A stretch of DNA of 7,499 nt from Verrucomicrobiales bacterium (GTDB lineage: Bacteria; Verrucomicrobiota; Verrucomicrobiia; Limisphaerales; UBA9464): the NCBI GenBank assembly GCA_003445095.1, contig DLVS01000251.1, positions 1-7,499 of the forward strand. The letters run 5' to 3'. Of the stretch, positions 1 to 5,615 are shown in pieces. The position numbers were made by a program, and so were the translations under genes. The notes under the pieces are model-generated. The model saw only the letters and a program-made list of their open reading frames with translations, was not told where the DNA came from and made no database searches. Positions within the stretch are counted from its first letter, which is position 1. Every line of letters starts with the position of its first letter.

Positions 1-81
1 TGCGGTGGAACACAGCCCTACCGGATGAGCCGACGTTTCCTCTTCAATCGCATCAATTGCGGATTGGTCAGCTCCGACTAG
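1..81 (+). CDS. Possible C-terminal tail of an unidentified gene (partial)
   Basis: The first reading frame is open from base 1 to a TAG at 79-81, giving 26 residues that end RINCGLVSSD. Most codons (18 of 26 by eye) end in G or C, as in the real genes of this window, so it may be the end of a gene starting to the left. It has the same strand as the glycosyltransferase that follows, so an operon is possible. No domain is recognisable in so short a piece. It could equally be chance open frame. The function is unknown. Confidence 0.3.
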   Translation, partial: CGGTQPYRMSRRFLFNRINCGLVSSD

Positions 82-105
82 CCTTCACCGGGTCGTCCCT
101 TCTGC

Positions 106-186
106 ATGAGTATCAAAGCAAAGCGCCTCCTCCTGGCCTGGCTCGGGGCCGCTGTCTTCGGTCTGGCCCTCGGAGCGGACCGCTAA
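106..186 (+). CDS. Small hydrophobic ORF, 26 aa, upstream of the glycosyltransferase
   Basis: An ATG at 106 opens a 26-codon frame ending in TAA at 184-186. The peptide begins with a basic stretch (MSIKAKR), continues with about 17 hydrophobic residues (LLLAWLGAAVFGLALGA) and ends in DR. That is the profile of a signal peptide or a single membrane anchor with nothing after it. No good ribosome binding site precedes it. It lies in the same frame as the following glycosyltransferase gene, and its stop is 33 nt before that gene's ATG at 220, or 3 nt before a possible TTG start at 190. It may be a leader peptide coupling translation, the cut-off signal peptide of a lost exported protein, or chance. 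I do not recognise it. Confidence 0.3.
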   Translation: MSIKAKRLLLAWLGAAVFGLALGADR

Positions 187-219
187 CTTTTGGCACGCAT
201 GTCCTCTGCTCCACCTCCG

Positions 220-1161
220 ATGGGCCGAATCCTGGTTGTCCGGGGCGGAGCACTCGGGGATTTCGTCGTCACTCTTCCCGTGCTGTCGGCCCTCCGTCGC
301 GCCTTCCCTGACGCCTCGGTGGAACTAATGGCTTACCCTCAATTCGCCGCTTTGGCGATCGCGAGCCGCCTGGCCGACCGGGTCATTCCTATTGAGTCGC
401 GTCCGCTGGCAGGATTCTTCGGCCGCAATGGCGACCTCGACTTTGAACTATCGAAGTATTTTGCCGGCGTCCATTTGCTCGTGAGTTATCTCTACGACCC
501 CGACTTCATATTTCAGACGAATGTGGCTCGAGTTTCCCGCGCGCAATTCGTGTTGGCTCCACATCGACCCGACGAGGCGAGTCAAATCCATGTGACGCGT
601 CAGTTGCTCAAGCCTCTGGAACAACTAGCCATTTTCGACGCCGATCCCCAGCCACGGATCGAGGTAACGCCGGAACCAGTCAGCGCCCCGCGTTGGTTGG
701 CGGTGCATCCCGGATCGGGAAGCGCACAAAAGAACTGGCCGGAGTCCGCCTGGGCCGCCCTCTTGCAGCAAGTGGTTCACGATTCCGACTTGAACGTTTG
801 CCTGGTGGGCGGCGAAGCCGAAGGAGAACGCCTAGAGCGCCTCGCCGCGGGACTACCGACCAGCCGCGTCGAACTCTTCCGCTCCCGGCCTCTGCCTGAA
901 CTCGCGTGTCGACTGGGACGATGCTTGGGATTCGTCGGTCACGATTCCGGGGTCGCTCACCTCGCCGCCGCCGTGGGCCTTCCTGGGCTGGTGCTTTGGG
1001 GTCCCTCCAACGCCGCGGTCTGGCGTCCGTACAGCGACCGATTTGGGCGAATCAATGCTGGTCGCGGTTTAGACCTCCTCAGTGTTGACCAGGTTTCTGA
1101 TGAGCTCCGCCGACGTTGGATGGATTGGCAAGGAGCCACCGTCACCGCGCCGAGAATCTGA
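220..1161 (+). CDS. Glycosyltransferase family 9 protein (heptosyltransferase-like)
   Basis: This looks like a GT9 (GT-B fold) transferase, the family of WaaC/WaaF/WaaQ, which moves heptose or a related sugar from a nucleotide donor onto lipopolysaccharide core or other envelope glycans at the cytoplasmic face of the inner membrane. From ATG 220 the protein has 313 residues. It begins GRILVVRGGALGDFV, the glycine-rich N-terminal signature of the family. The C-terminal half carries HPGSGSAQKNWP (residues about 163-174) and GHDSGVAHLAAAVGLP (about 240-255), followed by LWGPSNAAVWRPY, the donor-binding signature region. ATG 220 is chosen because family members start directly at this strand; ATG 199 and TTG 190 are in frame and possible, and only TTG 190 has a GGAG upstream (172-175, 14 nt away). 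The acceptor and donor cannot be told from sequence. The family assignment is firm. Confidence 0.9.
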   Translation: MGRILVVRGGALGDFVVTLPVLSALRRAFPDASVELMAYPQFAALAIASRLADRVIPIESRPLAGFFGRNGDLDFELSKYFAGVHLLVSYLYDPDFIFQTNVARVSRAQFVLAPHRPDEASQIHVTRQLLKPLEQLAIFDADPQPRIEVTPEPVSAPRWLAVHPGSGSAQKNWPESAWAALLQQVVHDSDLNVCLVGGEAEGERLERLAAGLPTSRVELFRSRPLPELACRLGRCLGFVGHDSGVAHLAAAVGLPGLVLWGPSNAAVWRPYSDRFGRINAGRGLDLLSVDQVSDELRRRWMDWQGATVTAPRI

Positions 1162-1177
1162 GGGGCTTGGCGCCCCT
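1161..1177 (+). terminator. GC-rich stem-loop at the convergent gene junction
   Basis: AGGGGC (1161-1166) and GCCCCT (1172-1177) form a perfect 6-bp stem around the loop TTGGC. The stem starts on the last base of the glycosyltransferase stop codon and ends 4 nt before the stop codon of the converging amidohydrolase gene. A second perfect arm pair, ATTCCT/AGGAAT (1184-1189 and 1194-1199), overlaps that stop codon. No T-run follows on either strand, so this is not a textbook intrinsic terminator. The position suggests it blocks read-through in both directions. Confidence 0.4.
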
Positions 1178-1181
1178 CCGA

Positions 1182-2426
1182 TCATTCCTTGGGAGGAATA
1201 GCCCAGCCACCCGCGATCATACTCGCAGTCACCCGCCCGGAATGATGCACCACGGCCTCGGGCGCTGCTTCAATCGAACCCGAATGCGGAATCGCGATTA
1301 CGTCCGCCCAACTTCCCTCGCGAAGTTCCCCTGCCTGTCCCGCCAACCCCAAAGCGCGCGCGCCGTGAGCGGTTGCCAGTTCGAGCGCCCGCTGCGGCGA
1401 CATCATTGAGTTTGTCGCCTGGAGCTGTCGCAGTTCTTCCAAAAGAGATAACACCGGTGGGTGGCTTCGCGTCGGCCGTGTCGAAGCAAGGCTATCGGTA
1501 CCCAGGGCGATGTTCACGCCTACCGCCGTCAGCTCGTCAAAGGGGAAACACCGATGACCAAAATAGGCATGACTCGAGGGGCAATGAACGACCTGGCTCC
1601 CCGAAGCGGCCAAGCGTTCGGCATCGCCGCGCCAAAGGTAGTTGGCATGAACCGCCAAGTGATTCGAGCCAAGAATTCCACAACGTTCGAGGTGCTGGAC
1701 CGGCGAGCCGAAGCCGCAGTCCTCCATGGGTCGCTGCGATTCCAGCCAGTCGAACATCGACCCACGCCGATACATGAACATGTCGAACTCCGCCGCCGAT
1801 TCGCCGACATGCGTCGTGGTCCGCCAACCTTTCCGACGCGCCGCTTCGGCCGCTTTGCGCATCAACTCGGGTGTCGTCGAATAAGGCGCATGCGGCGACA
1901 GCCCGACGCCCCCGTGGCCGAGCGTGAGCGTTCGTGCGGTGTGAATCGCTTCTTCCAGAATCGAATCCGGGCTTCTGCCACTACGAATTCCCGTCATCTC
2001 CAAAAATGAATAGACCCGTAGCGGAGTGGCCGCCCGGCATTCGGCCAACAACGGCGGCATCGCTTCAATATTGGCAACCGTCGTGGTCCCCGTCTCCAGC
2101 AGCGATTGTGCGCCCGCGCGCCAGGACGCGCTGAAGGCGGCCAGGTCCCACTCGGCCTTGGCCGCCAAAATGGCCTTGATCCAATCGGGAAAGGTTCGCG
2201 GCGGAACCAAGCGACCGGCGAGATGGGTGTAATCGAGGTGGCAATGGGCATTCACCAATCCCGGCAAAACCACCACCTCCCCGAGGTCGGTCACCGGGAC
2301 GGCAACCTGTGCATGGAGGTCCGCAAAACGACCCACGGCCAGAACCCGGTCCCCAGAAATCAGAACCGCGCCGTCCTCCACGGGCGGCGCGGTTATCGGC
2401 AGAACAATGCGGGCGCGTAGCAACAC
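1182..2426 (-). CDS. Metal-dependent amidohydrolase / deaminase (SsnA/MtaD/TrzN type)
   Basis: A 414-residue member of the cyclic amidohydrolase superfamily, COG0402 branch, which hydrolytically deaminates or dechlorinates purine-like or related nitrogen heterocycles at a zinc or iron centre in the cytoplasm. The metal-site motifs are complete and in order: NAHCHLDYTHL with H61 and H63, THVGE with H206 and E209, VHANY with H260, and GTDSLAST with D311. SPHAPYSTTPEL (177-188) and HCPSSHAYFGH (281-291) are typical of this branch. The start is GTG at 2424-2426, one base after the TAA of the hibernation-factor gene. The next in-frame ATG lies at codon 123, inside the barrel, so GTG is needed. Candidate substrates are 5'-methylthioadenosine, S-adenosylhomocysteine, aminodeoxyfutalosine (menaquinone route), guanine or a secondary metabolite. 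The sequence does not decide among them. Confidence 0.88.
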   Translation of the reverse strand: MLLRARIVLPITAPPVEDGAVLISGDRVLAVGRFADLHAQVAVPVTDLGEVVVLPGLVNAHCHLDYTHLAGRLVPPRTFPDWIKAILAAKAEWDLAAFSASWRAGAQSLLETGTTTVANIEAMPPLLAECRAATPLRVYSFLEMTGIRSGRSPDSILEEAIHTARTLTLGHGGVGLSPHAPYSTTPELMRKAAEAARRKGWRTTTHVGESAAEFDMFMYRRGSMFDWLESQRPMEDCGFGSPVQHLERCGILGSNHLAVHANYLWRGDAERLAASGSQVVHCPSSHAYFGHRCFPFDELTAVGVNIALGTDSLASTRPTRSHPPVLSLLEELRQLQATNSMMSPQRALELATAHGARALGLAGQAGELREGSWADVIAIPHSGSIEAAPEAVVHHSGRVTASMIAGGWAIPPKE

Positions 2427-2427
2427 G

Positions 2428-2784
2428 TTAACCCCGCTCGGTCCTGACCCGTTCCTTGAGCCGGGCCGCGACGGTTTTCTTTTTTGCCTTGGCCCGACTG
2501 TGTTTTTGCCGCAACTGCTGCTCGATTTTCTTCACCGCCACATCCACCGCTGCGTAGAGATCAGCCTCGCGATCCTCCGCGTATAAATCGCGGCCACGAA
2601 TCCCGAGCCGAATAGAACACTTGAACGATTTTTCAGGTGATTTGCCGGTGTGATCCTTTTCCAGGCACACCCGAGCATCGATCAACCAGCGGTCGATGTT
2701 TTCGAGCTTCTCAATCCGCATCAACACGTGCTGCTCGATGGCATCGGTTAAGGTGACGTTGTGAGTCGTCAAAATGAACTTCAT
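2428..2784 (-). CDS. hpf: Ribosome hibernation promoting factor, short form (HPF/RaiA family)
   Basis: A 118-residue protein of the S30AE/sigma-54 modulation family. Members bind the decoding centre of the small ribosomal subunit in slow growth or stress and silence translation, with short forms favouring 100S dimers (HPF) or blocked 70S particles (YfiA). The fold is visible from start to end: MKFILTTHNVTLTDAIEQHV is the first strand and helix, KSFKCSIRLGIRGRDLYAE the central strands, and READLYAAVDVAVKKIEQQL the conserved second helix. A strongly basic tail (about 92-115) follows, rich in K and R. The C-terminal dimerisation domain of long HPF is absent, so this is a short form with a basic extension. 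ATG 2784 is chosen because the family starts at this strand. No Shine-Dalgarno is visible, and a short palindrome sits where one would be. The amidohydrolase follows after one base, which implies co-translation. HPF and YfiA cannot be told apart from sequence alone. Confidence 0.9.
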   Translation of the reverse strand: MKFILTTHNVTLTDAIEQHVLMRIEKLENIDRWLIDARVCLEKDHTGKSPEKSFKCSIRLGIRGRDLYAEDREADLYAAVDVAVKKIEQQLRQKHSRAKAKKKTVAARLKERVRTERG

Positions 2785-2790
2785 GTCGGC

Positions 2791-2801
2791 CCGAACTTCG
2801 G
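2791..2801 (-). promoter_or_regulatory. Short palindrome just upstream of the hpf start
   Basis: CCGAACTTCGG is a perfect 5-bp inverted repeat around one central base. It lies 7-17 nt upstream of the hpf ATG, in the window where a ribosome binding site would lie. On the mRNA it could pair only weakly, because the loop is too tight. As DNA it could be a small operator half or chance. No Shine-Dalgarno sequence is present around it. Confidence 0.2.
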
Positions 2802-2841
2802 TCGGAACCCGGAAAGATTCAACCTGTTTGGATTGAGGTGC

Positions 2842-2876
2842 GAGGGAGCGAGGCGGCGACGCGCCAACGTTCCCTC
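2842..2876 (-). terminator. Imperfect stem-loop between the PEP-CTERM remnant and hpf
   Basis: GAGGGA (2842-2847) pairs perfectly with TCCCTC (2871-2876). Inside, GGCG (2852-2855) pairs with CGCC (2862-2865) across a 6-nt loop, separated from the outer stem by short internal loops. The outer flanks TTGAGG (2833-2838) and CCTCAA (2873-2878) form an alternative, wider pairing. It lies in the 123-nt gap between the end of the PEP-CTERM remnant and hpf. It may be a terminator of the upstream gene or a structured hpf leader. No T-run follows on the minus strand, so intrinsic termination is not proven. Confidence 0.3.
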
Positions 2877-2907
2877 AAGTAGCAATCGCCGGATCGGCTC
2901 GGACCCC

Positions 2908-3219
2908 TCACCACCCACGACGCCGAATTACCAAGCCAAGCCCCAAAAGCCCGAGGGCGGCGAGCGAGAGCCAGGTCGGCTCGGCAACAAATTGTGCACC
3001 CGTAAAATTCGAGTTTATGAGAAAGTTTGACGGATCTAAGATGCTGCCAACCGCCGGAAAAGTAACCATTACCTCCGTTCGTTTGAGCGCATCGGCGTAG
3101 GTCGCTCCGGTTGCATTATCCCAGACTCTTAAGACTACGGAACCGGGTTGCCCCGGATTCCCCGCGACGGTGCGAAAGGAAGTATGCGCGTCGTCTTCTC
3201 CGCGGCGACACCGTTTCAT
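2908..3219 (-). CDS. PEP-CTERM sorting-domain protein, N-terminally truncated (probable remnant)
   Basis: The 103-codon frame ends in a C-terminal exosortase sorting signal: AEP (79-81, where the consensus is PEP), then about 17 hydrophobic residues, then RRR (99-101) and a two-residue tail. In intact proteins this tag anchors the precursor in the membrane for cleavage by exosortase and export to the envelope or matrix. Residues 28-45 (VVLRVWDNATGATYADAL) resemble the last beta strands of Verrucomicrobial PEP-CTERM proteins, where a phrase like WD..TGATY is common. A signal peptide is missing: the frame starts MKRCRRGEDD, and reading further upstream meets a stop at 3268-3270 after a few unconvincing residues. 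Intact family members are usually longer and have a signal sequence. I take it as the surviving 3' end of a gene broken near the dioxygenase end. Whether it is expressed is unclear. Confidence 0.6.
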   Translation of the reverse strand: MKRCRRGEDDAHTSFRTVAGNPGQPGSVVLRVWDNATGATYADALKRTEVMVTFPAVGSILDPSNFLINSNFTGAQFVAEPTWLSLAALGLLGLGLVIRRRGW

Positions 3220-3322
3220 GAGAAAGCAGGTAAACCCCGGGACTTGCTGGGATCCGCAGAATGAAAATCATTTTTCTCCGCCTGACGACGACTAGACTTC
3301 TCAGCCGCCCGCCCACCTTGAC
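3220..3322. other. Short non-coding gap between the dioxygenase gene and the PEP-CTERM remnant
   Basis: These 103 nt hold no convincing gene. They contain an AT-rich patch in which GAAAA and TTTTC (3263-3272 region, loop of about 4) could form a weak stem. On the minus strand this lies about 50-60 nt after the dioxygenase stop and might contribute to termination. No signal peptide or PEP-CTERM N-terminus is visible in any minus-strand frame here. That supports loss of the 5' end of the neighbouring remnant. Confidence 0.3.
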
Positions 3323-4336
3323 TCACGGTGTTCCGATGTTCGCGCCGGGAACGCGATAACCCACATAGTAGAAGCCCTTCTCCGCTGGGTCCTCGACGTA
3401 AATATCGAGCGCCCCTTCGGCGGCGCTGGTGTGGATGTTGCGGTCGAGCACGCCCGTTGCCGAGAGTGCGAAGGGCAGCGCTCGCCACCCGAGGTCGGCC
3501 AAGGTGGGGTTGGCATAAACTTCGTAGCTGTAACCGACATACGCCGGGATGGTGAGTTTGAAACGCCCTCCATCGACCGGGACCCCACCCACGACCAAGC
3601 TCCCGCCGTTCGGATACGTCGGCTCGGTAAAGGTCCGGCCTGCGACATAATCCCAGGTGGCTTCCTGTTCACCGGTGGTGGTCGCCGGAACCGGCGTGAA
3701 ATCGAGCAGCATCGAAGCCCGCTGTGATGCGTTCGCCACCGTACTGAAAATATTGTCATTCGAATTTTGGGTGTCCCATTGAATCCCGTTCAGATCGTAG
3801 GCGACTTCATTCCAACCGGTCTGAGTCGTGGTGCGCTTAAGCTCGCCGGGCAGGGTGATCCCCCAGTGCAGATGCCGCGTCCGCCCACGATAGAGTCCGG
3901 CCTTGATCGTGCGGAACCCAAAGCGCCCGTCGGAGCCAGTCAGGAATTGTCCGAAGCCGGCGAAGTTAACGTCACAGGCGGCGTTGCGTGTTGCGCTGGT
4001 GGAATACAAGTAGTCGCCTTCTCGATCGGCATGCCAGAGCTCAACCAACGCGCCGCGAATGGGATTTCCGGAGTTGTCGAGGACTCTTCCTCCCACATAG
4101 GTAACCACCCCGGCGGCCAGGGTCAGCTGGTCGTTGAGTTGGACGAGGTCGTTGTCCTTATCGAGCGGAATATTTTTGGCCAACGGATAGTACGGCCCTT
4201 GCGTCACAGTCGGCGAGACGGTCAGCGCCTCGGCCAAAAAACCGGGTAAAGCGAATCCGGCGGAGACGGCCGCCATGCTTTTGAAGAAGCGGCGGCGATC
4301 CACCGGGACGTGAAAGGAGTGCGGATGGTGTTTCAT
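3323..4336 (-). CDS. Tat-exported intradiol ring-cleavage dioxygenase with extra C-terminal module
   Basis: A 337-residue protein with an N-terminal twin-arginine signal (DRRRFFKSMAAVSAGFALPG, about 13-32). It therefore probably folds with its metal in the cytoplasm and is exported by Tat. Next come GPYYP (47-51), GRVLDNSGNPIRGALVELWHAD (83-104 region) and FRTIKAGLYRGRTRHLHWGI (141-160), the signatures of intradiol dioxygenases, which split catechol-type rings between the two hydroxyls using Fe(III). The four expected iron ligands are present: Y109, Y149, H155 and H157. After about residue 240 a beta-rich segment follows (GVPVDGGRFKLTIPAYVGYSYEVYANP and on), resembling repeat-type C-terminal modules of secreted Verrucomicrobial proteins. 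ATG 4336 is chosen because it places the twin arginines at 14-16; upstream in-frame codons lack family features. The natural substrate is unknown, and a role on lignin- or humic-derived aromatics outside the cytoplasm is inference. Confidence 0.85.
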   Translation of the reverse strand: MKHHPHSFHVPVDRRRFFKSMAAVSAGFALPGFLAEALTVSPTVTQGPYYPLAKNIPLDKDNDLVQLNDQLTLAAGVVTYVGGRVLDNSGNPIRGALVELWHADREGDYLYSTSATRNAACDVNFAGFGQFLTGSDGRFGFRTIKAGLYRGRTRHLHWGITLPGELKRTTTQTGWNEVAYDLNGIQWDTQNSNDNIFSTVANASQRASMLLDFTPVPATTTGEQEATWDYVAGRTFTEPTYPNGGSLVVGGVPVDGGRFKLTIPAYVGYSYEVYANPTLADLGWRALPFALSATGVLDRNIHTSAAEGALDIYVEDPAEKGFYYVGYRVPGANIGTP

Positions 4337-4496
4337 AACAACGGAAGTTTTGCGGTGCTTGATTTGGCGAACCGGTTGGTTCACGCCGTCAAAGAGCCTG
4401 CGCCTCGTTAACGCGCTGTGTTCTGGCGCGCAAAAATTGTTAAGCGACTGTAAATCGGGCCGACGCTTCGACCGATTGACGCCTGCCACTGAACGT
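4337..4496. other. Divergent intergenic region between the dioxygenase and luxE-like genes
   Basis: About 160 nt separate the dioxygenase ATG from the preferred TTG of the LuxE-type gene, which are transcribed away from each other, so promoters for both should lie here. Visible elements are a perfect 8-bp palindrome CGTTAACG (4406-4413), an AT-rich stretch at about 4431-4455 (AAAAATTGTTAA, then TGTAAAT), and on the minus strand a TTGACG hexamer (4387-4392) without a fitting -10 box. None makes a convincing sigma-70 promoter. A frame starting at TTG 4350 runs through this region into luxE, but its first 49 or so codons show no family resemblance. Confidence 0.35.
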
Positions 4497-5612
4497 TTGA
4501 GACAAAATTCCGCCAATTTATCCGCCTTCGCCACGCGCTTACGCGAGTTTATCGACGGCAGCTTCGGCCCGACCAAGTCCCGTGCAGAGGACGACTTCAT
4601 CGGACTGGTCGGTGAACTTTACTCGCTCCAATTCACGCATAATCCAACGTTCCGAGCTTGGTGCCGGAGGCAAGGCTGCGACATCCAGCCGCCGACTCAA
4701 ATTGGGGGGATCCCAACCTTGCCCGCTGCCGCCTGGAAGGAGCTTGAGGTCACGTGCATCCCGCCTTCCGAGCGAACTCACGTCTTTCACTCCAGCGGAA
4801 CGACCGAGCATCGTCCGAGCCGGCACTTCCACCACGCCGACTCCCTGGCGGTGTATTCACGAGCCGCCACCGCGGGATTTGCCCACCGATACCCTGGTGC
4901 CGCGTCGCGGCCGGTCCTGTGGGCCCTCACGCCCTCGGCTGAAGACGCACCCCGTTCGTCCCTCGCGTACATGCTGGGCTGCCTGAACCGGGCGTTCGAC
5001 GCGAACGGTTCAGAGTTTTTCGGTCGGACGACACCTCAAGGTTGGGCGGTGGATACCGACCGCTGGATCAAACGCCTTCACGATTTTTCCGGGACAGCTC
5101 AGCCGGTGTATCTGATCGGCACTGCCTTCTCTTTCGTTCACGCCCTCGATGATCCTGCCTTCCAACGCGGTCTTCCGCCATTGCCTCCGGGTTCTCACAT
5201 CGTGGAGACGGGAGGATACAAGGGACGCTCGCGGGAAATGCCGCGAACGGAACTGCACACCGAACTTGCCGCGCGCTTTGCTGTTCCGCGCGGCAGCGTC
5301 GTCACCGAATACGGCATGAGCGAGTTAAGTTCCCAGGCGTATTCCGAGCCGGTCGGCGAATCGGACTCACCCCTGGTGTTTCGCTTTCCGCCGTGGGCTC
5401 GTGCCTTGGTGGTCTCGCCGGAGAGCGGACGCGAAGTCGCCGACGGCGCGGTGGGCATTTTGCGAATCATCGATCTGGCGAACGTATGGTCGGCGTTGGG
5501 AATCCAAACGGCCGATCTCGCGCTCCGACGAGGTGACGCTTTCGAATTGCTCGGCCGACTGCCCGAGGCCGAGGCTCGGGGTTGTTCGCTGCTCTCCGTT
5601 CCGCGATCTTGA
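4497..5612 (+). CDS. luxE-like: LuxE-type acyl-protein synthetase
   Basis: A LuxE-family adenylating enzyme: in the lux system it activates a fatty acid with ATP and carries the acyl group on a C-terminal cysteine for reduction by LuxC. From TTG 4497 the protein has 371 residues, the usual family length. In this numbering, PAAAWKELEVTCIPP lies near 76-90, the phosphate-binding FHSSGTTEHRPSRHFHH at 97-113, ETGGYKGRSRE at 237-247, TEYGMSEL at 270-277, and RGCSL with C363 nine residues from the end, matching the acylated cysteine near position 362-364 of Vibrio LuxE. No ATG precedes the domain, so the start must be TTG; 4350, 4437 and 4476 are alternatives, and none has a ribosome binding site. 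The gene is followed 3 nt after its stop by the reductase. The acid substrate is unknown. Confidence 0.82.
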   Translation: MRQNSANLSAFATRLREFIDGSFGPTKSRAEDDFIGLVGELYSLQFTHNPTFRAWCRRQGCDIQPPTQIGGIPTLPAAAWKELEVTCIPPSERTHVFHSSGTTEHRPSRHFHHADSLAVYSRAATAGFAHRYPGAASRPVLWALTPSAEDAPRSSLAYMLGCLNRAFDANGSEFFGRTTPQGWAVDTDRWIKRLHDFSGTAQPVYLIGTAFSFVHALDDPAFQRGLPPLPPGSHIVETGGYKGRSREMPRTELHTELAARFAVPRGSVVTEYGMSELSSQAYSEPVGESDSPLVFRFPPWARALVVSPESGREVADGAVGILRIIDLANVWSALGIQTADLALRRGDAFELLGRLPEAEARGCSLLSVPRS

Positions 5613-5615
5613 TTC

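Noticed and set aside
1373..2009. Two long plus-strand frames (1373-1777 and 1461-2009) over the amidohydrolase gene
   Set aside because: Both are antisense to the conserved metal-binding motifs of the amidohydrolase and have arginine-rich, motif-free translations.
3301..3759. A 152-codon minus-strand frame overlapping the dioxygenase in another frame
   Set aside because: The in-frame dioxygenase reading has iron ligands and family motifs here; the alternative is low-complexity S/R/P sequence.
4364..4392. TTGACG hexamer on the minus strand as a -35 box for the dioxygenase
   Set aside because: At 17-nt spacing the -10 hexamer would read CGCCAA, which does not resemble TATAAT. The nearest better match is 20 nt away.
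4334..4600. Upstream extension of the dioxygenase to 4600
   Set aside because: It would put 88 unrelated residues before the Tat signal, and Tat signals lie at the N-terminus. It would also overlap the LuxE-like gene.
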